Shown in pieces: positions 36,010 through 45,875 of a stretch of DNA of 64,000 nucleotides; the stretch's first letter is position 1, and the number at the start of each line of letters is the position of its first letter. The position numbers and the translations under genes are program-made. Source of the DNA: Larkinella arboricola (GTDB lineage: Bacteria; Bacteroidota; Bacteroidia; Cytophagales; Spirosomataceae); contig NZ_QLMC01000005.1 in NCBI RefSeq assembly GCF_003259745.1, forward strand, positions 186,001-250,000, given 5' to 3'. Below the pieces are notes generated by a model. It ran no database searches, had not been told where the DNA came from, and saw only the letters and a program-made list of their open reading frames with translations.

Positions 36010-39000
36010 GTGCCTCTCTTGGAATGTGTTGAGTACCACCGATGGACCCGGCTGTGGTTAGCTAAGGACCGGACTGGATCGTGCTTGGTTGTGCTGTGTG
36101 CGTTACTCAGTGGGCTATCCTGGATGAACCCGGTAGCGGCCCAGAATCCCGCACGCCGACGGACCGTAACCCCCGCCGATTCGATTGCCCGCGCTCGCCA
36201 GGACAGTATTCGGGCAACGCGAACGGCCGAACGCCGACCCATCATTCGCTGGCAGGATCGGTATGTTAGCCCCTTTTCGGTTACTCAGCCCAGGTCTCCC
36301 TTTCTGCTGCGCGACCCCCGGGCCGTAACAACGAATGTCCAGCTAGATAGCGCCGGTCAGATTTCGGTACTCGAGCGAATAGGTGCCGCACGGGATGCCA
36401 CGCGGCCCAGTGCAGCAACCACGACGCAACCCGCTGCAACAACCGGCGCCATTGGTACGCCCAATAGCCTGACCCCAACGACCCGCCCGGTGGAAGGATT
36501 GCCCTACCGACCGGCTGAAGCCATGTCGTATCAGGATTTTAACCGCTTACAGAATCAGCGTGTTCAGAAAAGTTTGTGGCGGGAATACAGCGCGCGCACC
36601 GAAGGGAAAAGTGCCGTGAGTGGGAGAGGGCTTTTGCCAAAACTCGAACTCCCTCCGGTATTTGATCGCTTATTTGGGGGTAATCTCGTGGATTTCAAGC
36701 CCAACGGCTTTGTTATGCTCGATTTTGGGTATCTCTACCAGTTTATCGATAACCCGATTATTCCGGTCTTGCAGCGCCGAAACGGAAATTTCATCTTCAA
36801 CGAGCAGATCAATATCAATTTTAACGGAAAGATTGGAGAACGGCTGGGCGTCACGGCCAACTATGACACCAAATCCAGTTTTAATTTCGAAAACGTCCTG
36901 AAGCTGAATTACCGTCCGCCAATTCCGACGCTGCCCAACGCCAACAACCTCACAAACGGACTACCCGGGTTACCCAGTGCTGACGGCCTGACCAACGGTT
37001 TACCGACCGTCGGCAGCATGGTGCCGTCTGCCATTCCGCAGTTTCAGCCGCAGGACCCCAGCATCATTCAGGGGCTGGAAGCCGGTAACATCAGTTGGCC
37101 GCTCAGCAGCCAGTTGATTCCCGGTGTGCAGAACCTGTTCGGGGTGAAAGCCCAGCTTCGTTTCGGAAAACTATATGCTACCGTGGTGGCGTCGCAGCAG
37201 CGTTCGAAGCAGGAAGAAATCGTTATCAAAGGCGGTTCCATGCAGCGTCCGTACGAAATCCGGGTCGATACGTACGATGAAAACCGGCACTTTTTCATGT
37301 CGAATTTTTTCCGGGATAACTACGAACGGTCGCTGAAACGCCTGCCCCAGATTATGTCAGGTGTTACCGTTACACGTTTAGAGGTATACGTAACCAACCG
37401 AACAAACACCACGACAACCCTGCGGAATGTGGTCGGTTTTGCGGATCTGGCTGAAGCACAGCCTTACAACCGGACCAATCCGAACCTGCAACCTATTAAT
37501 GCCAACCCGGCGGCTCCGGCGGACAATACCACCGGTAACGGGTTATACAATCGCGTAAATACCAATTCTGGTCTGCGGCAGGTCGACCAAGCGGCTTCGA
37601 TACTGGATGGAACCTTTGGCTTTGCGAAGGGAGTGGATTATGAATTGCTGCGTGGGGCCAAACGGTTGACCGAAACCGAGTATAAGTTCCAGCCGGAGCT
37701 GGGTTATATTTCGCTGGTGACCCCCCTTCGCAACGACGAAGTGCTGGCGGTAGCGTATGAGTATACCTACCAGGGGCGCAAATACAAAGTAGGTGAACTG
37801 ACGGAAGACTACCAGAACCGTCAGGACGATGAAGTGGTTATTCTGAAGCTGTTGAAGTCATCGACGATCCGCAATAACACGCAGTTGCCGATGTGGAACC
37901 TGATGATGAAAAACATCTATTCACTGAACACCACGCAGGTTAACAAACAGAACTTTCAGTTGCGGATCGTCTACAAAGACGACCAGACCGGGATCGATAA
38001 CCCCAACCTTCAGGAGAGTAATCTGGCCGGTATTCCGCTGGTGCAGGTCTTCAACATGGACCAGGTCAACGCCCAGCTTGATCAGCAGCCCGACGGTAAT
38101 TTCGACTATGTCGAGGGTGTTACGGTCGATAGCCGGTACGGACGCGTGATTTTCCCGGTTCTGGAACCGTTTGGTTCATACCTGTCCAATCGGTTGGGGA
38201 CCGGCCCTGATGCTGATGTCTATCGTTCCAAGTACGTCTATAACGAACTCTATCGCACCACGCTGGTGGATGCGCAGCAGGTAGCGGGTAAAAACAAATT
38301 TTTCCTGAGAGGTAGCTATCAATCGTCCACGGGGGGGGAGGTGTCCTTGCCCTACGGCGTTGACGAAAATTCGGTGCAGGTCACGGCGGGCGGGGTTCCG
38401 CTGTCGCCGGGCGTCGATTTTGTGGTCGAGTCGCAGATTGGCCGGGTGCGCTTCCTGAACGAAGGGCTGATGAATTCCGGTCAGGAGATTCGGGTACGGT
38501 ATGAACGTCCTGACCTGTTCCAGAACCAGATCCGGCGGCTGATTGGTACGCGGCTGGACTACAAACTCAGTCCGGAAGTCAACCTGGGGATGACGGCCAT
38601 GAACATGAAAGAAACCCCCGCCGGTTTTCTGACGCGCGTGGCCATCGGTAACGAACCCGTAAACAACACTATTCTGGGCTTTGATGCCACCATTCGGAAA
38701 GACTCACGGTTTTTGACCCGACTGCTGGACGGTCTGCCGCTCATTCAAACCAAAGAACTGTCGAACATTGCCTTTCAGGGCGAAGTGGCGCAACTGTTTC
38801 CCGGCGTGGCTCCGAGGGTAAACAATAACGCGTTCATCGATGATTTTGAAGCCGCCCGGACGCTCTACGACCTGACCCGTCAACCGACCCGCTGGCGGCT
38901 GGGCTCAACGCCCACCACACCCGAACGTGCTTTCCCGCAGGGAACCATGGCCGAGCCGCTGGCGTATGCCTATAACCGCGCCCGGATTTCGGTGTATACC

Positions 39001-42000
39001 GTTGATAACACCTTTGCTGCGGCCAACACAATTCCGAACAACCGTGTACCGACTACGAACCTGGGTGAAAGAGATTTACAGAACTATTACGAACAGTTCT
39101 TCCAGTCCAACGAGCTGTTTAAAGGGCGTTCCCTACGGCTGGTAAACCTGCCCGAGAATATTCTGGATGTGGCCTACTTCCCGAAAGAGCGGGGTATATA
39201 TAACTTCAACCCCAACCTCCAGGCGGATGGACGGCTGGCGGGCGATCCGAAGAAAAACTTCGGATCGGTGATGCGGGCCATTACGTCCGATGCTGATTTT
39301 GACAACGCCAACATCGAAAACATCGACTTCTGGTTGATGGACCCCTTCCTGGGGATGTCAGGAGATACCAACGCTGTTATTCACGACGGTTTTGAGAACC
39401 GGCCCAACCGCACGGGTGGTAAACTGATTTTCAACCTTGGCGACATCTCGGAAGATGTCATCAAAGATGGCCGTTTCGGTTTTGAAAACGGTTTGGCGGT
39501 TCCAAACGCCCTTTCGCCCGACTCAACGGCCTGGGGCCGCGTGACGCGCTCCCAGTTTGTTACCCAGGCGTTTGATAACGTGACGCGTTCACAGCAGGAT
39601 GTGGGTCTGGATGGCTTGAGTAACCGCGACGAGAATACGTATTTCAAGAGCTACATCGATCAGGTGGCACCCCGCCTAAATGCCCAGGCCCGCGAACGGC
39701 TGTTGAGTGACCCGGCGAACGACGACTTTATATTCTATTACGGACAGCGGGCCGATTCGGTCAAGTACATCGTTAGCCGCTACAAGCAGTATATGGGGAT
39801 GGAAAACAACTCCCCCGAACTGGAAGACCGCAATCAGGTCATAACCCCTGCGTCGACCACCCTGCCCGACATCGAAGACCTGAACACGGACAATACCATC
39901 AATGATAACGAAGCCTATTACGAATACGAAATTGACCTGAAACCGGGTCAGTTGCAGGTAGGGCGCGGCTACATTGTGGATAAAGTAGATGTACAGAAAA
40001 ATGGAAAAACCATCACCTGGTATTTGTTCCGGATTCCGGTTCGGGAGAATGCGAAAAGGGTTGGTGACATCAACGGATTTAAGTCCGTCCGGTTTATGCG
40101 GATGTATCTGACCGAATTTGAGGAGCCGGTGGTGCTGCGGTTTGCCCAGTTGCAGATGACTTCCAACCAATACCGTAAGTACACCGGCGATCTGTCGTCG
40201 CGGGGATTGCAGGAAGTACCCGAACCGTACGATGCGCAGTTTAAGGTGGCTGCCGTTAACGTGGAGGAAAACAGTGCGCCCGGCCAGAACAAATACATTT
40301 ACCGGGTACCGCCCGGTTTCCAGCGGGACCGCGATTTTACGCAAATCAATCAGGTTGAACTAAACGAACAGTCGATGAGCCTGAGCGTAGCCAACCTGCG
40401 TGACGGTGATTCGCGGGCGGCTTATAAAAATACCAATCAGGACCTCCTGTTCCGCGAACGGCTGAAGATGTTTATCCACATGCACAGCGACGAGAGTGAT
40501 GTAAACGGTCAGGTGTCGGCTTTTGTGCGGCTGGGAACGGATTTCAAGGATAATTACTACGAAATCGAAATTCCGAACCTGGTATCAACGCCGGAAGGCA
40601 GTCAGCCGGATGATGTGGTCTGGCCCTCCAGTAACGAACTTGACATTGCGCTTGAAGAACTAATTAATTTGAAGAGCGAGCGCAACCGGCTGTATTCCAG
40701 ATCGTATGCGCAGCCGTTTACAATGGATAGCCGCGACGGGCGGTATAAGCTGACCGTGGTTGGAAGCCCGGATTTGAGCGCGGTACAGATCATCATGATC
40801 GGGATGCGAAACCCCAAATCGGCGGACGAACGGTCGCGGGGCTTCACCATCTGGGTGAACGAACTCCGCGCCAACGGTTTTGATCAGACCGCCGGGCGGG
40901 CGGCTGTTGGGGTGATTAACGCCAAACTGGCGGACGTGGCCACGGTGACGGCTTCGGGAAAAATTACAACCTTCGGCTTTGGCGGGGTGCAGCAGCGGAT
41001 TGCTGAACGATCGCGCGAGACCTCAACCGAATACGGGATTCAGTCGCAGATTGCGGTCGATAAACTGCTGCCCGAAAAATGGGGCTTGCGGATTCCGCTG
41101 TATGTCAATTACGATCAGCGCCTGGTTCAGCCGCATTTTAATCCGCTCGATCCGGATACACCGCTGGAAACGACTCTGGCGTCGCTCGAGGATGAAAGCG
41201 CCCGGGAACGATACCGAAGGCTGGTCGAAGACCGTTCGATTCGAAAAGGATTCAACCTGTCGAACTTCCGGAAGGTGAAAACCAACCCGAACGCTAAAAA
41301 CCATTTTTACGATTTCGAAAACTTCTCGTTTACGTACGCCTTTAACGAAGCGACCCGGACCAACATCCTGACCGAGCAGTTTATTCAAAAGCAAACCCGG
41401 GGCGGGGTTGCCTACGTGTACAGCGCCCAGCCGAAACCGTTCGAACCGTTTAAGCAATTCCAGGCGCTGGAACGGCCTTACCTGCGCTGGCTGCGGGACT
41501 TCAACCTGACGCTACTGCCCACCCAGGTGGCAGTTCGGGGCGAGGTAGACCGGAGCTTTATCAAAACGCAGCTCCGCAATTCCGAGCTGACCACCGACGG
41601 TATGGTACCGCAGTTTGAGAAGTACTTCTGGTTTAACCGGTATTACGATTTGCAGTGGAACCTGACCCGAAATCTAGTGCTGACTTATAACGCCCGTACT
41701 AACGCCATCATCGACGAACCCGCCGGAGACCTGAATACACAGGCTAAAATCGACTCGGTCTGGGCGAACGCCAAACGGTTTGGCCGGACCAAAAACTATG
41801 AACAGAACATCCGGACTACGTACCGGATGCCGCTGGACAAATTGCCGCTGCTCGACTGGATTGCCGCCGACCTGACCTATAACATCGGTTATGTTTTCCA
41901 GGCTAATTCTTTTGGTATTACCGACACGCTCGGCGTTCCGTTTGGCAATACCATCCGCAACAACCGCGAGTGGGGCCTTCAGGGACGGGTTGACTTTATC

Positions 42001-43515
42001 CGGCTGTACAATAAAATTAAGGCGCTGCGGTTTGCCAACACGCCAAACGTACCGCGGAAAAACTTTACCCGGAACCCCGGTGATATTGAGGATATTCAAC
42101 GGTCGGAAAGCCGTGTGCTGAAGAGCTTCGTCCGGACCCTGCTGACCATTCGGGGTATTAACTTCAACTATACCGTTCAGGAATCCACGTTCCTGCCGGG
42201 CTTTATGCCCACCCCCCGGTTCTTCGGTATTTCGCGCGAAAATGCGCCGGGGCTGGGGTTTGTGCTCGGTAGTCAGGACCGGAATATTCACCACCGGGCG
42301 GCCGAACGGGGCTGGTTGTCAAGGAGCGTGGTGCAGAATCAGCCCTTTACGCAGTCGATTGCCAAGAAGTTTGACGCCCGCACGACGCTGGAGCCCTTCA
42401 AGGATTTCCGGATTACGGTGGAGGCCCGGTTGACCCGGCAGGATAGTTATCAGGAGTTTTTTCGACCGGATTCGAGCGGCCTCTTCAAGAGCCAGAGTCC
42501 GTTGCGGAACGGGCAGTTCAGTATGTCGTTCCTGTCGTTCAAGACGGCATTTAACAAGCCGAACCGCGACAATTCCTCGCCGATTTTTGACCGGTTTGCC
42601 GAATACCGCAAGATTATTCTGAACCGGCTGATGCGAATTAATCCAGGTGCAGGAGGTGGGGGAGAATACAACCTCACCTCGCAGGATGTCCTGATTCCGG
42701 CTTTCTTTGCGGCTTACAGCGGAAAAGACCCCAATACCGTTAAGATCAATCCGTTCCTGCGTTTCCCGCTGCCCAACTGGCGGGTCGATTACAACGGTCT
42801 GGCGCAACTCAAACCGTTCCGCAAACTGTTCAGTGCCTTCACGCTCTCGCACAGCTACAACTCGACCTACAGCGTCGGTAACTTTATCTCGTCGTTGAAT
42901 TACGAAGCGCTGTATGTCAACCTGTCGGTCATGGGCTACAACCTTGGCTCGCGGTATAACGCCCAAAATCAATTCATTCCGATTTTTGTCATGAGTACCA
43001 TTACCATGACCGAACGGTTTGCGCCGTTGATTGGGGCGACGTTCCGGACGCAGAGCAAAATCAGCGGAGGGCTGGAATATAACCAGGACCGCAGCGTGGC
43101 CCTGAACCTGTCCAACGCGCAGGTGGCCGAGCTGACCAACAAGGACATTACGTTCCGGTTTGGTTTCACCAAATCCAATTTCCGGATTCCGTTCAAAATC
43201 AACGGAGCGTATCGGCGGTTGAAAAATGACCTGACCTTTAACTGCAACCTGACGTTCCGCGACACCCGCACGGTTCAGCGGAAATTCGATGATTCGAATC
43301 CGACGCAGGTGGGCGATAACGGGGTGGGTGAGCAGATCATTACGGCCGGAAACGTCAACTTCCAGTTACGGCCGCAGGTCAGCTACGTGGTCAGTCGCCG
43401 GTTGAACGTGCAGGTTTACTTTGACCGGACCTTCAACGATCCGCTGGTGTCCAACTCCTTCCGGCGGGCTACCACCGCAGGCGGGGTGCAGGTACGGTTT
43501 AACTTAGCCGAATAG
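36010..43515 (+). CDS. sprA: SprA, type IX secretion translocon protein
   Basis: 2501 aa giant outer-membrane beta-barrel, the protein-conducting channel of the type IX secretion system, also needed for gliding. Size fits the family (about 2,400 aa in Flavobacterium johnsoniae). A GTG at 36010 is used because no in-frame ATG lies before the signal peptide (VVLCALLSGLSWMNPVAAQ); the first ATG, at residue 39, would destroy it. After the signal comes a Ser/Thr/Arg-rich linker (to about 190), then barrel strands rich in Asn, Tyr and Phe, ending in QVRFNLAE. Large parts such as NFQLRIVYKDDQTG and VEVYV..R fit known SprA blocks. RuvA is directly upstream. Confidence 0.93.
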   Translation: MPLLECVEYHRWTRLWLAKDRTGSCLVVLCALLSGLSWMNPVAAQNPARRRTVTPADSIARARQDSIRATRTAERRPIIRWQDRYVSPFSVTQPRSPFLLRDPRAVTTNVQLDSAGQISVLERIGAARDATRPSAATTTQPAATTGAIGTPNSLTPTTRPVEGLPYRPAEAMSYQDFNRLQNQRVQKSLWREYSARTEGKSAVSGRGLLPKLELPPVFDRLFGGNLVDFKPNGFVMLDFGYLYQFIDNPIIPVLQRRNGNFIFNEQININFNGKIGERLGVTANYDTKSSFNFENVLKLNYRPPIPTLPNANNLTNGLPGLPSADGLTNGLPTVGSMVPSAIPQFQPQDPSIIQGLEAGNISWPLSSQLIPGVQNLFGVKAQLRFGKLYATVVASQQRSKQEEIVIKGGSMQRPYEIRVDTYDENRHFFMSNFFRDNYERSLKRLPQIMSGVTVTRLEVYVTNRTNTTTTLRNVVGFADLAEAQPYNRTNPNLQPINANPAAPADNTTGNGLYNRVNTNSGLRQVDQAASILDGTFGFAKGVDYELLRGAKRLTETEYKFQPELGYISLVTPLRNDEVLAVAYEYTYQGRKYKVGELTEDYQNRQDDEVVILKLLKSSTIRNNTQLPMWNLMMKNIYSLNTTQVNKQNFQLRIVYKDDQTGIDNPNLQESNLAGIPLVQVFNMDQVNAQLDQQPDGNFDYVEGVTVDSRYGRVIFPVLEPFGSYLSNRLGTGPDADVYRSKYVYNELYRTTLVDAQQVAGKNKFFLRGSYQSSTGGEVSLPYGVDENSVQVTAGGVPLSPGVDFVVESQIGRVRFLNEGLMNSGQEIRVRYERPDLFQNQIRRLIGTRLDYKLSPEVNLGMTAMNMKETPAGFLTRVAIGNEPVNNTILGFDATIRKDSRFLTRLLDGLPLIQTKELSNIAFQGEVAQLFPGVAPRVNNNAFIDDFEAARTLYDLTRQPTRWRLGSTPTTPERAFPQGTMAEPLAYAYNRARISVYTVDNTFAAANTIPNNRVPTTNLGERDLQNYYEQFFQSNELFKGRSLRLVNLPENILDVAYFPKERGIYNFNPNLQADGRLAGDPKKNFGSVMRAITSDADFDNANIENIDFWLMDPFLGMSGDTNAVIHDGFENRPNRTGGKLIFNLGDISEDVIKDGRFGFENGLAVPNALSPDSTAWGRVTRSQFVTQAFDNVTRSQQDVGLDGLSNRDENTYFKSYIDQVAPRLNAQARERLLSDPANDDFIFYYGQRADSVKYIVSRYKQYMGMENNSPELEDRNQVITPASTTLPDIEDLNTDNTINDNEAYYEYEIDLKPGQLQVGRGYIVDKVDVQKNGKTITWYLFRIPVRENAKRVGDINGFKSVRFMRMYLTEFEEPVVLRFAQLQMTSNQYRKYTGDLSSRGLQEVPEPYDAQFKVAAVNVEENSAPGQNKYIYRVPPGFQRDRDFTQINQVELNEQSMSLSVANLRDGDSRAAYKNTNQDLLFRERLKMFIHMHSDESDVNGQVSAFVRLGTDFKDNYYEIEIPNLVSTPEGSQPDDVVWPSSNELDIALEELINLKSERNRLYSRSYAQPFTMDSRDGRYKLTVVGSPDLSAVQIIMIGMRNPKSADERSRGFTIWVNELRANGFDQTAGRAAVGVINAKLADVATVTASGKITTFGFGGVQQRIAERSRETSTEYGIQSQIAVDKLLPEKWGLRIPLYVNYDQRLVQPHFNPLDPDTPLETTLASLEDESARERYRRLVEDRSIRKGFNLSNFRKVKTNPNAKNHFYDFENFSFTYAFNEATRTNILTEQFIQKQTRGGVAYVYSAQPKPFEPFKQFQALERPYLRWLRDFNLTLLPTQVAVRGEVDRSFIKTQLRNSELTTDGMVPQFEKYFWFNRYYDLQWNLTRNLVLTYNARTNAIIDEPAGDLNTQAKIDSVWANAKRFGRTKNYEQNIRTTYRMPLDKLPLLDWIAADLTYNIGYVFQANSFGITDTLGVPFGNTIRNNREWGLQGRVDFIRLYNKIKALRFANTPNVPRKNFTRNPGDIEDIQRSESRVLKSFVRTLLTIRGINFNYTVQESTFLPGFMPTPRFFGISRENAPGLGFVLGSQDRNIHHRAAERGWLSRSVVQNQPFTQSIAKKFDARTTLEPFKDFRITVEARLTRQDSYQEFFRPDSSGLFKSQSPLRNGQFSMSFLSFKTAFNKPNRDNSSPIFDRFAEYRKIILNRLMRINPGAGGGGEYNLTSQDVLIPAFFAAYSGKDPNTVKINPFLRFPLPNWRVDYNGLAQLKPFRKLFSAFTLSHSYNSTYSVGNFISSLNYEALYVNLSVMGYNLGSRYNAQNQFIPIFVMSTITMTERFAPLIGATFRTQSKISGGLEYNQDRSVALNLSNAQVAELTNKDITFRFGFTKSNFRIPFKINGAYRRLKNDLTFNCNLTFRDTRTVQRKFDDSNPTQVGDNGVGEQIITAGNVNFQLRPQVSYVVSRRLNVQVYFDRTFNDPLVSNSFRRATTAGGVQVRFNLAE

Positions 43516-43631
43516 GCATAATTTTTCATATTCATTTTAAACAGAGAAATACCCGACTTCAGAATCATTCTGATCACTTTTCCGGTTATACATTAAAAAC
43601 CCATTAAAGTAGTGGGTCGCTGGGAGCAAAA

Positions 43632-44774
43632 ATGTATATGGAAATTCGCCGGACGGGTATTTCATTTCTGTTGATTTACGGTTTATTAATTTCATCCGTT
43701 TGGGCACAGGGAAAGGTAGTTCAGCTCGCAAAAAGAATCCTGAACGACACCTCATCGGCAGCTACCTCCAAACTGCTGGTTTTTCCGACGGCGGGTTATG
43801 CCCCCGAAACCAGCCTCGAAGTGGGAATTCGGGCGTTTTCTCTGTTTTACGCCAAAAAGGACACGGTGGTTAACCGGCTGAGCGAAATTGTTCTCTACTC
43901 GTTTGTAACGTTTCGGGGGCAGTTTGGCGCGCTGCTGGAAAATGCGGCTTACACGCATAAAAACCGGTATTTCTTTCTGGGCCGGGCGCGCTACCAGCAG
44001 TTTCCTTTGCTCTATTACGGCATTGGCCCCAACACGCCCTCAAGCAATCCGGCGCTGGTCAATTCCAGCTACATTCAGATCCGGCAGCGCATTCTCCGAC
44101 AGGTGAAAAACAACTGGTATGCGGGTGTTGAAGTCGATTTTCAAAACATCAGCCGGGTTTCCTTTGAACTTGACGATCAGCCCAATGTCGAGTTACCGAT
44201 CGGGGCCGACGGTTCCAATACCGTCGGGCTGGGCGCGGCCCTGGTGTACGATGATCGCAAAAACGTCCTGAATGTGCGTAAAGGTAATTTTCTGGAAGCC
44301 GGTGTTCTGTGGTATCGACCCGGTTTTGGCAGCGATTTTCGGTATCGAAGTCTGATACTCGACGGTCGGGCCTATCGTCCGCTGGGGCGTCCGAACCGGG
44401 TGTTGGCGGTACAGATTGCCGGAACATTTATGAATGGGATTGTTCCTTTTAACAACCTGGGGCTGATCGGGGGCGAATCGCTGATGCGCGGGTATTATCT
44501 GGGGCGCTACCGCGACCAGAACGTGCTGGCGGGGCAGGCTGAACTGCGCTGGCTGCCTTTTGGATTCAGCAAACGCTGGGGCGGAACGCTGTTTGCCGGT
44601 TTGGGAACAGTGGCTCCAACGGTTCAGGCGTTGCAACTAAACTACCTGCGCTGGGCAGCCGGGGGCGGCATACGGTTTCTATTCTTTCAGAAAAAAGACG
44701 TTTTCCTGCGGGCCGATCTGGGCTTTACCCGCGAAGGAACGGGATTCTACCTGTCGCTGGGTGAAGCGTTTTAA
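43632..44774 (+). CDS. Omp85/BamA-like outer-membrane barrel lacking POTRA domains
   Basis: 380 aa with a signal peptide (MEIRRTGISFLLIYGLLISSVWAQ). The rest looks like a bacterial surface antigen (D15) barrel: VYDDRKNVLNVRKGNFLEAG, the loop-6 motif GGESLMRGYY with its Arg near residue 286, and a final strand GTGFYLSLGEAF with terminal Phe. No POTRA repeats are seen, so it is not BamA itself. It could be a small transporter or lipid-related barrel. It lies between sprA and converging genes; its stop is 1 base from the next stop. Confidence 0.8.
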   Translation: MYMEIRRTGISFLLIYGLLISSVWAQGKVVQLAKRILNDTSSAATSKLLVFPTAGYAPETSLEVGIRAFSLFYAKKDTVVNRLSEIVLYSFVTFRGQFGALLENAAYTHKNRYFFLGRARYQQFPLLYYGIGPNTPSSNPALVNSSYIQIRQRILRQVKNNWYAGVEVDFQNISRVSFELDDQPNVELPIGADGSNTVGLGAALVYDDRKNVLNVRKGNFLEAGVLWYRPGFGSDFRYRSLILDGRAYRPLGRPNRVLAVQIAGTFMNGIVPFNNLGLIGGESLMRGYYLGRYRDQNVLAGQAELRWLPFGFSKRWGGTLFAGLGTVAPTVQALQLNYLRWAAGGGIRFLFFQKKDVFLRADLGFTREGTGFYLSLGEAF

Positions 44775-44775
44775 C

Positions 44776-45174
44776 TCAACGCCAGTTTCTTCCAATCCAG
44801 TACACGATCACGATCCCAAAGACCAGCCAGCTGGCGGTTTTTCCGTACAAGCGCCGGTGCAATTCCGGCTGCTTTCGGCCGAGCGGGGTATATTCCAGCA
44901 AAAAACCGAGTAACAGATAGGGCAAAGACAACACCAGCAGCGGGTTGTACGCAAACGCCTGCCGGATATGGCCGTGCATCAACTGGTGCAGACACCGCTG
45001 CGAACCACAGCCCGGACACTCCAAGCCGGTCAGCAGCTTAAAGGGACAGGGCGGGAAAAATGATACCTCGGCTGGATTGAACCAGCCGTAGATACCCGCC
45101 ATTCCTGAAAGAAAGACCAGCGTGACGGCCCATCCGAGCCGCTTCTTAACGATATGACTGAACGAGTCCGCCAA
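44776..45174 (-). CDS. DUF2752 membrane protein, TTG start inferred
   Basis: DUF2752 core: PCPFKLLTGLECPGCGSQRCLHQLMHG (only its ends need be read: CPF, CPGCGSQR) followed by a membrane segment. Three membrane helices. The frame has no useful ATG near the domain; a TTG at 45174 gives 132 aa and overlaps the upstream GYF/CD225 gene by 29 bases. The upstream in-frame ATGs are inside that gene in another frame. This pair of genes often occurs together, which supports co-translation. Confidence 0.8.
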   Translation of the reverse strand: MADSFSHIVKKRLGWAVTLVFLSGMAGIYGWFNPAEVSFFPPCPFKLLTGLECPGCGSQRCLHQLMHGHIRQAFAYNPLLVLSLPYLLLGFLLEYTPLGRKQPELHRRLYGKTASWLVFGIVIVYWIGRNWR

Positions 45175-45679
45175 AGATACCGAGGAAGAAAAGAAGGAAG
45201 TAAAGCACCCAGAGAACAATCGAGATAAAGAAGCTGACTTTCGTCCACTTGGCCGCTTCGTCGGACGCCCGTTGTGCGCCAATAAAATCGCCGTTGCTAT
45301 AGCGGGAATCAACATTGGCTGCATTAACAATACCGGCAATTCCGAAGGGAAGGCAGCAGAACAGCGTCGCCAGAATCGACTCAACCAGCCAGGTTTTGGG
45401 CTTGGGCGGTGAGGCTCCGAGCGGCTGGTTGGGGGTATACGACTCCTGAAAAGGCCGGGTAACGGGAGGAACTTCGGTGAGAGGCTGGGCTGGAGTGACC
45501 GGCGGAAATGCCGCCCCCGCCAGCCATTCGTTGATTTCCGGGACGGTTTGGGCGTCTACCCAGTCGGGCAGACCCTGTGCCCAGACTTTGGTGTCGGGTT
45601 TGATGGGTTTTGAGCGTAATTCGTCCAGGCTAAAAGGGCCAAATTGCTGATTGCCCTCTAGGTAGTAGTATTGCTTCAT
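45146..45679 (-). CDS. GYF_2 and CD225/dispanin-type membrane protein
   Basis: 177 aa. N-terminal GYF_2 domain (YYYLEGNQQFGPFSLDEL, WAQGLPDWVDAQ; about 1-55), a Pro-rich linker (55-95), then a CD225-like two-helix membrane domain with the CCLPFGIAGIVNAANVDSRYSNGDFIGAQRAS block (the central CCLPFGI is typical). Function unknown; related to interferon-induced transmembrane proteins only in fold. Forms an operon with DUF2752. Confidence 0.88.
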   Translation of the reverse strand: MKQYYYLEGNQQFGPFSLDELRSKPIKPDTKVWAQGLPDWVDAQTVPEINEWLAGAAFPPVTPAQPLTEVPPVTRPFQESYTPNQPLGASPPKPKTWLVESILATLFCCLPFGIAGIVNAANVDSRYSNGDFIGAQRASDEAAKWTKVSFFISIVLWVLYFLLFFLGIFGGLVQSYR

Positions 45680-45875
45680 GAAAAAAGGTGGTTTGGAATA
45701 AACAGCCGGACCAGTAGCCTGCCATCGGGGCTGAGCGGGGAACGGGTCAGTAAGATAGAAAAAGATGCCGGTTCCTGGTGATCAGCCCCTTGTTTTTTAT
45801 TCACCGTTTTAGCAGTAATAACGGCATTCAGCGGCCTTTAATCCAATTAGATAGAACCGTTTTATTTCTTTTCGG

